64,000 nt of DNA from Sipunculus nudus (Eukaryota; Annelida; Sipuncula; Golfingiida; Sipunculidae), in NCBI GenBank assembly GCA_026874595.1, contig CM049308.1, forward strand, positions 77,360,124 to 77,424,123, written 5' to 3'. A program made the position numbers and the translations under genes. Positions within the stretch are counted from its first letter, which is position 1; each line of letters starts with the position of its first letter. The notes below the pieces were generated by a model. That model was not told the origin of the DNA. It saw only the letters and a list, made by a program, of their open reading frames with translations, and ran no database searches. Shown here piece by piece: positions 38,971 through 52,060 of this stretch.

Positions 38971-39939
38971 AACCATTGTTTCCTAAACATTCTAGGAATT
39001 TCCAATGAAAGAAACAGATATATATATATATATATATATATTTCGATTTAGTATAGTTAGCCACCCCGAAAAGTGTGCATAGAATGCCAAAATATTGCGT
39101 GTCCAATCACCAATGGTTCTTTTCTCGAGTTTTCAATAACGTTACACAATAGCACATCCCGTTATTTAATACGACCTGTCGCCTGAATAGTGTCATGCCG
39201 TTTTCCAGGTAAATGACAAAATGTCTTTGTACTTTTGTTGAACCGCACCCCTATCTTTAGAGAATAATAGCTTTTCACTTTTGCTTTTTATAAAACCGTG
39301 CATGCGGGATTACATGGCATCCAGTGCTTTAGACGACATTCCCAGATATCCTTTTGCTTATAAGTTATGTATATATGGGATCCATGACAAAATTTTCAAT
39401 TAAAAATTTCTCAATTTATGAAAATTAAAACTATTTAAGGGTTACAATTTGCCCATATATTTCATTTTTATGACATTATTATATGCAGCGGGTTATATAT
39501 TTGTCTGTCCACGTTTCCTAATTTGGCTTTTGAATATATTAAAATTAAAGTAAAGATAGCATACAAAAACACTGTTATATCAGTGTACTTACTGTATGTC
39601 AAAATATTATAGGATATATATAGGTTCCATATATGTGTCCTTATTTCCCAGGACGATGCAGGTGTATATCACAAAGGCAAGTTTCGTTCATTTCAATCAA
39701 AAGCATATTTATCATCCTATGTTTAGTTGAATATATTTATATGAAACTTTATTTTTATTTTATAGATCCATAGGATTGCCATTTTCATGTCCCAATTAAT
39801 GTGGCGTGGTTTATATTAACCAAGACTTGTAATGGTTTTGCTGATATCTATATATCAAACCTTGCTCAGCATGCATCCATGAGGCTAACATTTTGAACTG
39901 TTCCAATTTTTTCCACATCCATGACCACTAATTGCGAAG

Positions 39940-39977
<38 letters not shown>

Positions 39978-40019
39978 CCGATATATAGAGGACATATATA
40001 TGTTAAGGATTAATAAGGA

Positions 40020-40068
<49 letters not shown>

Positions 40069-40616
40069 CAGCTGCATGCATGGATGACGTCATCTATAGA
40101 CAATAAAAAAAGTACCACTTATGCTATCAAGCTCAGATCCTCATGTCATATATATATATATGTTACCCAATTATCAGATCTATATATAATTGAATCAATT
40201 TAGACATTTCATGCAGTTCTAATTCAATTCCAGTTCAGACGTCAATTCAACATGATGGGGAAATTTTGAAATTCCGATTTTATTTTTATATTTCTATTCA
40301 ATTCAAATTCAATTCGCCATTAAAAAGTTGAAACCTTTTGATAACAATACATTTAAAAGGTCAGTGCATTGATAAAAAAATTTAGTATAAAATTCAGTAC
40401 TAGCGATAAAGCATGCAGTAAATTAGCTTTCCATCTTGTTTCTTAATTCGTTTTTTTTAAAGAAGCATCGAAAATATCAGGAAATTTTTAGTAAACAAGT
40501 CGAAACTTCTGCATGCGTTAATTTGTTTTATATGGTCATGTATGGAAATCTAGAATTTCCAATATGGACATTTATAATAAAGGAATATAGATATATAGTC
40601 TATTTATATATAGTCA

Positions 40617-40662
<46 letters not shown>

Positions 40663-41178
40663 TAGTACAGTCAATATAGTCCACTGTTTTATAATATCTC
40701 AAAAACTTAATAGCTGATCAAACATTTTGTCTAGTCCTCTATTTTCTTTAGTCAAAGATTAAAGCCTTTTAACAATTAAACCTGGGTTTGGAATACATTT
40801 AAATTCAAATATTATAATATGGAAATCATGACTACTATTGCATGACATTAGAACCATTGATTCCAATGTCTCAATTAAGAACTATAAAATAATAACTGCC
40901 CAAAACTTGACGAATATGTATTCAAGTTTACATATATGATCATGATGACTTTTGACCTGCAGGGCTTAATAGATTTTGTGGGCCAAATGTGTGAAACACT
41001 CTCTCAATGAAATGTGTGATATTTCTGTATATATACCACAGCGGGCATGCACGGCTTCTATACCAATAGTAGAAATCATTACTTTGTCTATATATAAATG
41101 CTGTGATATATAATTTAGTACCCATACATGGTGTATATTTTTTGCCCAACTTTAATAATTTATACATTTCCATGCAGG

Positions 41179-41215
<37 letters not shown>

Positions 41216-41310
41216 TCCTAAGTAGGTTCTAGTGCTTGCAGTATATACATGTATAGTGTCATTGTTTGGTTATTGCATGCATGGTGATTCAACGCGTACC
41301 GCAGATACTG

Positions 41311-41384
<74 letters not shown>

Positions 41385-41424
41385 AAACACGAAATAGACT
41401 TATTATATATGCATGCATGAATAC

Positions 41425-41467
<43 letters not shown>

Positions 41468-42360
41468 AGAATGACCCTAATTCGCTTTCCATTTACATTA
41501 TAACTATATCTTCATAAATATTTTATCAATTATAATTAATAGCAATTGGTTAATGTAGAATTAAATAGAAGTATTTTAGTACACGATTATACATCATCAT
41601 TTAAATACCCCCATATCATGGGGGGGGGGAGTAAAGAAGAAATAACTTGTATTATATATATAGTCCGGTGACAAATATATAAAATATATTTTATATACAT
41701 TGCGCATTATAGGGTGTATTTGAAAAGTAAGTCTATTTATGTATAAAATTAAAAAGATCCAATACAGGTTAACATATATATATAAAACACACACATGCAC
41801 ATGCACACACAAACACAACATATATATCCAGGACACGCATGTAATCTTCTAAACAGTATTCTTAAGAGTCACGATATATGTCCATACATACAACTGCATT
41901 TAAAGTTTTAATTAAACTTACATAAGCAATATCAGGAAATTGCATGCATGGGATATAATCGTCGCTATAGTCAAATGCCGATACCTAATATCCCAGAATC
42001 ACCGCTAGGAAAGGTCGGGTATTATCACAGCGGATAATTCCTGTATACATCTTTATTTTAATGATTACTTTGTTAAAAAAAAAAGAACAAAATGTTGAAG
42101 GGATCTATTTTTTCTCCCTGAATAATAATCCCCAGGGATCTGCCTGAAATGTTATATGTGAAATTTAATCGAAATATTGTAAAAAATATATGTAATACAA
42201 GTAAAAAAATAAGTTTTTATATCAAGTTTCAACCAAAATCAACTGTTATTGTCATTCATTCAAATGTATATATATATACATGAGGTAACAAAAATGAAGA
42301 CGTATAAATATGAAATATTTTCTACAGAAATGAAGAATAAATACTCATCATCAAGATAAT
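38971..42360. other. AT-rich spacer dense in (AT)n microsatellites
   Basis: (AT)n or compound runs at 39018-39041, 39941-39977 (TA then GT), 40022-40066, 40618-40660, 41181-41213, 41317-41384 and 41432-41463. No gene seen. 39050-39360 is somewhat more complex. Confidence 0.65.
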
Positions 42361-42900
42361 TGCTTGTATAATTGTCTTTATTATCCAGATTGAATTAACA
42401 CATGTAAGCCAGGGGGTTTTGGTCCATATACCTATAATATAAGCACAAGAACAAACCTTTAGTTTAGAGCTACCTTGCCATTTCCTTCAATCGTCCTTGA
42501 TGTCTTAAATATTACTATGATATGAATGTTTGGGCGTGGTAAAAAAAAGTTATTCCGCTTTAGGCTTTGCCGATAGGCGTTCCTTTGCTACCACTCTCTC
42601 CGTGGAAAGATTCTCGCCTGGACGCGGTCCTCAGAGAATGAGGGGGTGAAGTTAAAGAAAGAAGATTGAATAAGGGAATTTCTGGAAGGCAACGAATTTA
42701 TTTAGCTGAGGATATATTTCTAGCTATAGATCGACTCGCCTTTATGCAGATAGATTCTCGCCTCTCCGCTGTCCTCGGAAAAGATGTGTCCAATACCTAC
42801 GCCCTAATTGAACCGTGGCAGGTTTATTTTCTCCGATTTTCTCGAAACCGCTCATTGGGGCTGCCATTTTGCGCTCACTAAAACCTGGATGTCATATGAA
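42361..42900. other. Unique sequence with an imperfect internal duplication
   Basis: The word AGATTCTCGCCT followed by a CGC-GTCCTC-GA pattern occurs at 42607 and 42751. No gene recognised. Confidence 0.35.
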
Positions 42901-43684
42901 GCATGTCGAAATTAAAGGTTAACCTCTATAGTATACCATAATACCACTGGTTACACATGCATTAACAAGATAAGATGTATCATAATTGAATAAATAATAT
43001 ATATATATTTATGTTTACATGTGTATTTTTCGTATACATATATTTTATGTTTACATACAATTTCCGCTGAATGAAAGTCAACTGAGGGATAGGTATGTGG
43101 CTCTCTGTCCGTCGTCCGTCCGGCCGTCCGTTAGCAGGGCAAAAATCGTAACTGCTGAACCTGGAAACTTCAAAGTGTTCGTCAAGGGAGGTCAATAAAA
43201 AATATTCAAAAATATTCTTGGAAACCTGAAATTAGGTTAGTTTGACGTATCTCCTCCCTAGCTATGGGGCTTGTAAGTATACAAATCCCCCCTCTCCCCC
43301 CCCAAAAAAAGAATAAATAAATATTTGATGCAAAATCTCCAGTCTCATGATAATTTATGCATTGATTGCCATGAATCTTGCTTTCAATATTGACCTTGAC
43401 TATTTTCGTCAATCTCGAAAATTTTTACGATTTTTATCTGTTTTTAAGACCGTCAGATGACAGCAATTATGCCAGGTTCTCAGCTATGGTTTCATCTAGT
43501 GTTCTGAAACCAAGTATGCGTATTGATTATGATTTGTTTCTTCAGTTTCTGAAGACTGGTGGCGCCACTTGTATTTTTTTCTATTTTAAATGCATTTTCC
43601 CGTTATTTTGAGACTGCCAAATAACATTGATACTATCAGATTTGCAACTGCAGTTTCATGTGAGTCTTAAAACCTTGTGTTTTT

Positions 43685-44010
43685 TATTAGGGCCCCGCTT
43701 GAATAAGCGGATGCCCTATATTTATCACCCTGTCCGTCCGTCTGTTTGTCTTTCTTAATGCCCGTAAAATTAGTTTCTAGATGATGACACCAGTTTGGAT
43801 TGACATATGGATTTCAAACCTGACTTATATATATGGCCCACTTTTAACGCAAAATCTCTATTGCTTTTTGGGTCATGAGGTCAAAAGGTCAAGGTCACAG
43901 GACACACAAATACAGAAGATTGTGGATGCATTTAAAGCCAAACTTTTCATCCCAAACCTTCTGTCGTCAACGTGGCGCACCTGCCAATAGGGGAAGGTTC
44001 TTTTTGATTT
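43685..44010. repeat. Probable dispersed repeat with terminal hairpin
   Basis: Begins GGGCCCCGCTTGAATAAGCGG, which holds a 6+6 bp hairpin (CCGCTT/AAGCGG). A GTCCGTCCGTCTG run and then AGGTCAAAAGGTCAAGGTCA follow. Such blocks recur in molluscan genomes to my knowledge. Only one copy is visible here, so its status as a repeat is inferred. Confidence 0.4.
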
Positions 44011-44699
44011 TGGCCTATTTATTGACAAATTATAGTTAAAGGATGAAAACTCCGGTTTTTGTGACAGGTTGAAAGAAAAAAACTCATAAACCTATAAATA
44101 TAGACAAATTCAGCTGAACGTCGAGACCCATTGGTCTCTAGTTCTATGTGTAAGGTTGCGCAAAAAAAAACTACTAAGCTAATATCGCATGAACAGGATT
44201 AAATCTCAGTTAGATTTTATAATACTCCGAGGGGGACGCTCTCTGTAAAAAAGAATAGTATCATAAAAATAACGACAATAATAAGATATTATAGGGAAAT
44301 ATTAGATTTATTTTAAATAAGATATCGAAATATACTACATCAGTGCAGATCAAAACATACATAATTAAATATAGCAGTTAGAATAAGAACCTCTCATTGG
44401 AAAATTGACACGCATAGATCTCCTGCACCGCTTCTCTTAAGCACCAGTTTGGCATATTGTTGATGAACTTAGAGCATATCGTAGGTCAACATGAACCAAC
44501 GCAAAGTAGCTGAATCTGTAAAGAAACACAATTTAAAGAATTTATAAGACATCATATTGACGATATACTGACACTCTGCATGTACTAGTGTAAAGACACA
44601 TATAGTACATATGTGTGTGTGTTGGAGCTCGTTTCCGATGAGCTTGGCCCATATGTGGATCCGTTATTTTGTATGCTTTAGTTAAAAAATACTTGGTTA

Positions 44700-46620
44700 A
44701 AATAAAGGTAGATTTTACTGTTTATATATTGACTTTGCAAAAGCGTTTGATTGTGTACAACATAATTTATTGTGGCATGTTTTATTAAAACAAGGCATAA
44801 ATGGTAAAATATTACGTGTTATAAAATCAATGTATTCAAAAATGCAGTCTTGTATATTAACTGAGAGTGGACTTACAGATTATTTTGCATGTTCGGTAGG
44901 TACCCGGCAAGGTTGTATGATAAGTCCTTTATTATTTTCTTTATTTATTAATGAGTATTGTAACATGTTAGATGGAAGCGATTGTCAAGGGATATATGTA
45001 AATGGTAATCTCTCAAATTTAATGACATTGTTATTTGCAGATGATATGGTTAATTGTGGAGATACTGTAGGTAGACTTCAGCAACAGATTGATCTCTTAC
45101 AAAAGTTTTGTGAAAATTATGCATGGTTTCAAAATTAATACAGATAAAACTAAGATTATAATTTTTAGGAAAGGTGGTCCCTTACGAAAAGTAGAAATAT
45201 GATATTTAAAAAGTAAACAGTTAGAAGTGGTTCCATACTACAAATATCTTGGTATTATTTTCTCCACAAAATTGTCTTGGTCAAAAAAACAACAACAGCA
45301 GGTTTTACAAGCAAACAAAGCTGTATGCATGATTAAAACATTCAGCAAAAAGTGTAAATATGTAAGTACAAAACATCTCTTTTATTTGTTTGATCAAAAG
45401 GTAGTGCCAATACTAACATATGGATGTGAGTTGTGGGGTTTTAAAAAATCTGAAACTTTAGAGAGAGTACAGTACAAATTCTGCAAACACATTTTAAATG
45501 TAGGTCAGAATACTCCAAATGCAGCAGCATTAGGAGAATGTGGCAGATTTCCTTTGTTTGTAACTTGCTTATTGCGTTGTATTAAGTATTGGGTTAAACT
45601 TTTAATTGCATATGCCAGAACATAGATATCAGAAACATGTGTACAATATGTTGATGAATTTACAACAGTGGTAAATCAAATTGGGTATCTCAAGTAAGAA
45701 CGTTGTTCCAGTCTGGTTTTGGATATGTTTGGATGGCACAATACATTGGAGATGTTAATTATTTTATGAAAGAAGTTGAAATGAGAATAAAAGATATGGC
45801 CATTCAAAATTGGCATGGTGATATTGAATTGTGCAGTAAACTCTTCTATTATGGTACTTTTAAATCTATGCTCACGCTAGAAAAATATGTTGATTGTATC
45901 CCAAATATAAACAACACCGTACAGCACTTGCTAAACTTCGATGTTCAAATCATGAATTAGCTATATATAGAAATCGGCCGCCATAAAAACATTTCTCGTG
46001 AAGAAAGGATCTGTAAATATTGTTTATGCTATGGATTCAATATTGTTGAGGATGAAGCACACTTTATGCAAGAGTGTAAATTATATATCACGATTTGAGG
46101 TTAAAATATATATTAGACAAGACTTGCATTATCCAAGTGAACAAAATTTTATAAAATTATTTAATTTAGATAATCCATTCGAAATATAAAAAGTTGCTGC
46201 ATATGTGTTTAATTCGTTTTTGAGGAGACGGAAAATGATAGATGGTTGAATTATGTATTTTAAACAGTACTCACTGTTGACGGCACAATAGATTCATTGT
46301 GTACTTAGGTGTGTAATAATGTTACATGTGTTTATGGCACGATTGATTAGTCATTACTTAACATTATATATATTGTTGTAATTTTTTAACTGACTGTTTA
46401 TTGAAGTGTAATTATGTTTATCCTCACAGATGATGGCAAAACAGATTTATATGTATGTAGGTATGCAGTTCTGTTACTTGTGTTAATGGCAGTGTTTACT
46501 AGAAAATATAAGACTGCTACCTTCCATTGGATTGATGTACTTGTTTAAATTGAATATTTATTGAAATGTTTGGAACTTTGGGCCTGAGGCCTTTTTCCTG
46601 AATAAAGTCCTGTTCTGTTC
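44700..46620 (+). mobile_element. 5'-truncated non-LTR retrotransposon (CR1/L2-like LINE)
   Basis: Reverse-transcriptase coding sequence runs from about 44709. The 3' UTR ends GGCCTGAGGCC, then AATAAA (46601-46606) and a short TTCTG-type repeat tail, not poly(A). Tails of this kind are usual for CR1/L2-type elements. The 5' part (ORF1, endonuclease and the first RT motifs) is missing. The element sits between two copies of a 50-60 bp word (44620 and 46631). Confidence 0.85.
44709..46190 (+). pseudogene. Reverse transcriptase remnant of the LINE
   Basis: The frame enters within the RT domain at YIDFAKAFD, then the GTRQGCMISPLLFSLFIN segment, and the catalytic LLFADDM box at about 45030-45047. 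A frameshift near 45122 breaks the chain before NTDKTKIIIF. A TGA at 45200 and stops near 45622 and 45958 break it further. The thumb-like part (YYKYLGIIFS, TYGCELWGF, LGECGRFPLF) and a C-terminal zinc-knuckle-like piece (EERICKYC, EDEAHFMQECKLY near 46000-46080) are still recognisable. It cannot encode an active protein. Confidence 0.85.
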
Positions 46621-47242
46621 TGTGTGTGTGTGTTGGAGCCCGTTTCCGATGGGCTTGGTCCATATGTGGATTTGATACCATGCACCTTCTTGCCCATCTG
46701 CAGATGGGCTTGGCCCAATAACCGATTTTAGTTTTTGTTAGTATAATACGTTATTATTTTATTATCTTGATGACTTTTGTACTCAGACAAACATTTCTCA
46801 GAACTTAAATGTATTTATTGAAACATAAATTACTATATCACAGCCTTAAATCAATAATTTTATCATTAAAGTTACATTGATGTACATTCAGTGTTACAAC
46901 AAACTTTTTAATAATTTTATTCAAACAATTCATAACTATACTACATTGCATGCATTTGATGTTAAGAGTTTAATGAGGTTCGTTAATTATTTGAATAGTT
47001 TGTAAGGTAATGATAAACTGACGGGTTTCTTTATGGCTGAATGGTTTGGTAGGTAAGCTATCGTGTTTCTTTATAGTTCTATCAGAGGGTTTCCAAGAAG
47101 TAGCGGTAACCGTTTGATTAGTACCCCGATGTTTTGACTAGTAATATGTGAGCATGTATAATCATGACTCTGATCGAGTAGTTCAGTTTTACGTTATATA
47201 TCAGTAACCTGGTAGTTCAGCGTAAGTTCTTGCAGTTTGATA

Positions 47243-47288
47243 GAATGGACAACACACGCCATCGCGAATGGACAACACACGCCATCGC
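47243..47288. repeat. Two tandem 23-bp repeats
   Basis: GAATGGACAACACACGCCAT plus CGC occurs twice without change, in the loop of the foldback element. A similar short duplication (ATGCACATCTATGTAGTTTT) lies in its right arm at about 48224-48264. Confidence 0.95.
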
Positions 47289-47347
47289 GAACTGCTTGAT
47301 GCGCATATAAGTATAATGCCCAACAGAACCTGTCCTGGGACATTCCA

Positions 47348-47679
47348 ACTGCCGCCTTTGTCAAAATTTTGCATTTAAATAAAAATCATTGGATTACCAT
47401 ATCAAACAGTGGACAGCCCAAAAACTGTGTTGCCATCTATGACTTCATGGTTAAGAAACCCACAGAGGAAACTATTAGTATCTAGTCCGAAACTTCACCA
47501 GCATGCATGCAGACATCCTAGGATGCTTGTGATGAATGTCCACATGCAGACAGACAAATGCTAGTGACTGTGGCGTTTTTGCCCTGGCCTTTGCAAAGAC
47601 TCTATACTCTCCGGCAATGCATGAGCCCTGCAGCCAAAACTATACATTTACCCTCGGCATCATCTCTGTGATAACCTGA
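47348..47679 (+). pseudogene. Decayed Ulp1/C48-type cysteine protease fragment
   Basis: The first frame reads AAFVKILHLNKNHWITISN then AIYDFM, giving the His (NHW) and Asp (YD) of the Ulp1 catalytic set before a stop at 47483. A second frame, shifted by one, reads RQTNASDCGVFALAFAKTL (47548-47606), with the Gln and catalytic Cys (DCG), to a TGA at 47677. Two stops and a frameshift separate them. Ulp1-like domains are often carried by eukaryotic DNA transposons. This copy is dead. Confidence 0.7.
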
Positions 47680-47923
47680 AAAAAAAGGAGTCCTGCCCGA
47701 CTGCCCTGCTGCTCTCATCACCAGGACGCCAAAAACTCTTACGAATTCTAAGTAGAGAGCTTTTTAATAAGACACTTCTCCAAAAAACAAACTGTAACAA
47801 GATGTGTTATTATAGTAATAGTGCATAATTGTGATCGACCCTGAGATCAAATGATTCTGCATGAGAGAGTGTTTGCTAAATACATATATAACTATTCTGT
47901 TGTCAAAATGTATATATTAACCT

Positions 47924-47926
<3 letters not shown>

Positions 47927-47977
<51 letters not shown>
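47927..47977. repeat. (TA)n microsatellite
   Basis: TA run of about 50 bp in the loop of the foldback element. Confidence 0.95.
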
Positions 47978-47980
<3 letters not shown>

Positions 47981-48381
47981 GTCATTTAAAAATGAATTTG
48001 AGAAACTGATTTTGTACCAAATAAATTGCTCCTTAGGAAAATTGTATGATACCATGGAAGTCACATCTATATGTGGTAATGTAAATGAGATTTTTTCGCA
48101 ACAGCTGAAATTACTCTTTGGTAAAAAGTGAACCTCATTACACTCTTAACATCACCCGCATGCAATGTAGACTAATTAAGAATCGTGTGTAAAAAGTTAT
48201 TAAATAGGGTATTGTAACACTGAATGCACATCTATGTAGTTTTCTATGCACATCTATGTAGTTTTGATGATAAAATTATTGATGTAAGGATGTGATAGTA
48301 ATTTATGTTTCAATAAACACATTTCAGTTCTGAGAAATGTTTGTCTGCATGAGTGCAAATGTCATCAAGATAAAAAAAATA

Positions 48382-48446
<65 letters not shown>

Positions 48447-48552
48447 GTATTTCTAACAAAAACTAAAATAGGTCATATGGCTAAGTCCATCTGCAGAAGG
48501 GCCAGAAAGTGCATTTTATCAAATCCGTTATTGGGCCAGATCCGCAAACGGG

Positions 48553-48555
<3 letters not shown>

Positions 48556-48611
<56 letters not shown>
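48556..48611. repeat. (TA)n microsatellite at the outer edge of the foldback element
   Basis: TA run of about 55 bp directly outside the right arm. Confidence 0.95.
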
Positions 48612-48613
<2 letters not shown>

Positions 48614-49411
48614 AACTCATACTCCCAAACACACACATGTATGCACACATGCGTGCAGACTTACTTTCTCTACATCAGCTGGTATGTGACTTTGATACCG
48701 CAGGCTGAAGTTGTTACTAGCTGTAATATTATTATATGTCCTGTGTACAAATAACACATATAAATTTCAAGTTTTTATTCAACAATTTATTGAATGAAAA
48801 TGTTATATTTTTAAGTTTAAGGGTAGAAAGAATCATGATAGAGGGGGAAAAAAACATTTTAAGCTAATGTCATGTAGTATATTATTAGTTCATTAAACAG
48901 CGGATCAATGTTACCGGGGGCTTAAAATAGTGCACCTTTTAAAATTTAATTTTTTTAATGTTACAAAATCATGTGAAAATTAATGAAAAGTTAAAAATTA
49001 TGTATACTAGCAAAAAGATCACAGTATACTTGGTTTAATATAATGTATATACTTTATGGGCTCTTTTGTGACTATCAACCACTTTTGGAAAGAAATTAGA
49101 TATAGGGGTTTAAACCAGTGATGCTACCTTAAACTTCTCACATTTTCAGTACACAGACAATGAAATAGTGCGTTATGTTTAATATAGATAGTGTTCAAAG
49201 AAAGAAAACCATTGAATAGAAGGATGACTTAAAAGAAGAATGGGCGACCTACATTAAGGAATTAAGAAAGAAAGAAAGAATAAAGGGAGAAATGAATGGA
49301 CGAATGGAAAAGCAAAAGATAGAAAACAAAATAAAAATTTGGCTGGTGGCTATTGACGTTTGGGATTAAAAAGCAGGAAAATAACAGCTCCAAAATATTT
49401 ATGTTTGCAGG
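48612..49411. other. AT-rich spacer, no gene seen
   Basis: Includes a purine-rich GAAA/AAGA stretch at about 49190-49330. Confidence 0.5.
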
Positions 49412-49820
49412 GGCGTCAATATATACAAGGGTGGGGGTAGGGGGTACCTACCCCCCCCCTTTTTTTTGGAAAGGGGGATGGTCAATGTAACAACCCCCCA
49501 CCCCCCACCCCCACCCCCACTATTCAGAGAATACTATTTATATAATGAAATGAAATATATTAATAAATAGAATTATTGACTTTGGTTCCATTTATGAGTT
49601 AACTATAAAATATAATATCTAAACTTGGTTTAGAATTAACTTATACCGGAAATATAATATATATATATTTGAAATGTGTCAACCAGACACTATATATATA
49701 TAGTATATATGAAATATGTTATACAGACTCTAAAAAGATACTAGTATATATATATATGTGTGTGTGTATGTGTGTGTCTGCGAGGCATACCCCCACCCCT
49801 CCGGAAGATAAATTGACGCC
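49412..49820. mobile_element. MITE with G-run/C-run ends, copy 2
   Basis: Terminal inverted repeats GGCGTCAATATATA (left) and ATAAATTGACGCC (right). Just inside the left end lies GGGGGTAGG-GGGTA-CCTACCCCC, a 9+9 bp hairpin, and further C runs follow. The interior matches copy 1 at 23172-23615 block by block. No protein coding. Confidence 0.8.
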
Positions 49821-51289
49821 ATGCACTGTATGTTTGTGATTATAAATAAGACAGAAACCGATGGTGGGTTAACGGTCGTCCATGATTAATTGACGAAGGG
49901 TGACACATTATGGCGATAGAGCCTCGATACTTTATTAACATGTGATATGTGGTGAGTAAGTGGCCTGATGTGAAAATCAATTTGATGACGTAATGAACAC
50001 ACGATAACGTAATGTATGTACTTAAAATCTCCACAGAAGTAAATATCAGAATATACACTCCCTCACATGACAAAGCATCATAGATATATGTGTTCTCCAT
50101 AATGCCAAGACTACCAGTCTCCTTATACGGGTTTTTTTACCATCTCGACTGGCTAATACGTGGTCTAACAGGTCACATGCTTCATATGGTTCTGAGAAAA
50201 TATTCAAAAGGTTATGACGTAGGGAGCCAATTTGTTTTAAACACATTGTTGTAAAACAATGCGCGAAGCATGGCCTGACATAACGCCATAATCTGCACCT
50301 ATATATACATAGGTTATAGGGTATCTTCCTTCATATACCTCTGTCAGTCCTAAGACCGGATATATAATATTTAAGGTTTGCGAAGAATTAAGCATACCTC
50401 TCCGTATATAGATAACAAATATTGCTGTGGAACCAAATTGTATATAAAATGGTACCTTATTGCGTTACTTGTTACATGCAGCCTGAATACCTAACATATA
50501 GAACAATATATTCAATAAGCATTAATGTAAATTTTGGCGTAATTAAAAAAAGTATATGTAATTATATACATGTGTATACATATACAAACTGTATTAACAT
50601 AAACCTATTAATTCATCTATACAGATTATGTTATGCAGTTATGTATACATGTCAGTGCATTTACAAAAAAAAACATCAAAAGTCTGAGTGAAAAGTTATG
50701 TGTACATAACATAAATTATTTAATATCGGTGTAAAAAATACATGCATGCATGTACCAGAGCAAATTGTAATATACACAAACTGACATGACTTTAAGTCCA
50801 TTTATCTAACTTTTAAGGGGACTTCTCCGATATCTGACGTTTATTAACTAAACATAATCCATTGACCCTTTAATAAAGGTCAGAATGCACTCCTCCCCCC
50901 CCCCCCCACAACCTGTGTTATTTACATTCATGTGTTTAAAACAAGTTTATAACAACCAGAGTTTTGCAAGGGGCGTTTTTGCAACTGAAGTGACTGTTTA
51001 TTTTCGCATTTCTGCATACAACAACCGTAAGTTATACATTATTATTTCGTTTGTCAACATTGCTGCGTTTACTAACAGCTTGTTGATAAAAGAAGGCCAT
51101 ACATCATCACAGAGGCGTTATAAGAACTTCTACTAACAAGCATTACCTAAGGTTCATTAATAGGTATACGCAGAGTAATCCAGAAATTACAAAATTCTGT
51201 AGAAAATTTAGGTGAATAGCTGGCTTTAATATACAAAATTACATGCCTACATTTATAGATTTAGTTACGTACATCATATGATTCAGAAA
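49821..51289. other. Mixed spacer, no gene seen
   Basis: Partly unique (49830-50280), partly AT-rich, with a C run at about 50893-50907. Confidence 0.45.
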
Positions 51290-52060
51290 AACTCATGAAG
51301 ACGGAAAACTACAGGAAGGCTGTGCTATTAGCTTCTATAGATTCAGAAAGTTACTTTCATTCAGACGGTGGAACCAATGAAATTCCCCGGGGCAGGCTAC
51401 AGTATTCCCATCAACAGACAAATTTATAGGTCAGACTGAGGGTTTAGACATTTAGTTAGATCACCTGGGGTTAGTAAACCGTTTGGCTGCTCATCCGCGC
51501 TGTCAGGTGGTAAGAGGAGAACACACTTGCTCAGTAAGTGGAAACAAATGTGATGGGATTCGCTCGGTCTGTGTCCCTAAGACATTTACGAGAGGCTCTA
51601 AAACAACAAACTAGCTAACTACAGAACGCCCCTTAAATTATCCCCTAATTTACAAGCGGGTCCAGTGGCAAGTAGGCGCAAGGCCCCCTGGGAAGCACAT
51701 GGATCAAACCAAAACACTGAAGCCTTGTTTAAACAAGCCGCGACACTTGAACCAAGCCGAGGTTACGCGACGACGCAGGGGGTCTGGGTTACGGAGACGG
51801 CTCGGGGTCTCTAGTTGGCTTCGTTACCTATCACAGACATATGGTTGGACGGTTTGGCCTGGCCTGATCTCTTCACATGGACTTCAAGGGTCATGTTGGG
51901 AACAGGACCCTGTGAAACCTGACGTTACTCTCGATGACTGAACCAGACATGTCAAAGACACCATGAATATACTATCATATTATGTCTAGGTCTTCCTTTT
52001 ATCGCTCACTTGAGTCCGAGTCACCTGGTACGCTTGTCCATATTTGAATGATTCACTCTG
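51290..52060. promoter_or_regulatory. Candidate non-coding island
   Basis: About 770 bp of unique balanced DNA 7-8 kb upstream of copy B. No domain-bearing frame. Confidence 0.3.

Larger units (their letters stand above)
46634..48555. mobile_element. Foldback element with long imperfect inverted repeats
   Basis: 46634-46990 is repeated in reverse complement at 48128-48555. The order of shared words is the same: GAGCCCGTTT, TGGCCCAATAAC, TTTTAGTTTTTGTTAG, TATCTTGATGAC, AAACATTTCTCAGAACT, TTTATTGAAACATAAATT, and GTTAAGAGT-TAATGAGGTTC. The right arm is enlarged by an (AT)n run at 48388-48441. The loop, about 1.1 kb, carries protease remnants. Both outer ends abut dinucleotide repeats. The superfamily is not clear. 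Confidence 0.8.

Noticed and set aside
51676-51690. AAGGCCCCCTGGGAA as a further CTCF-like site
   Set aside because: About four mismatches to the core. Too weak to call.
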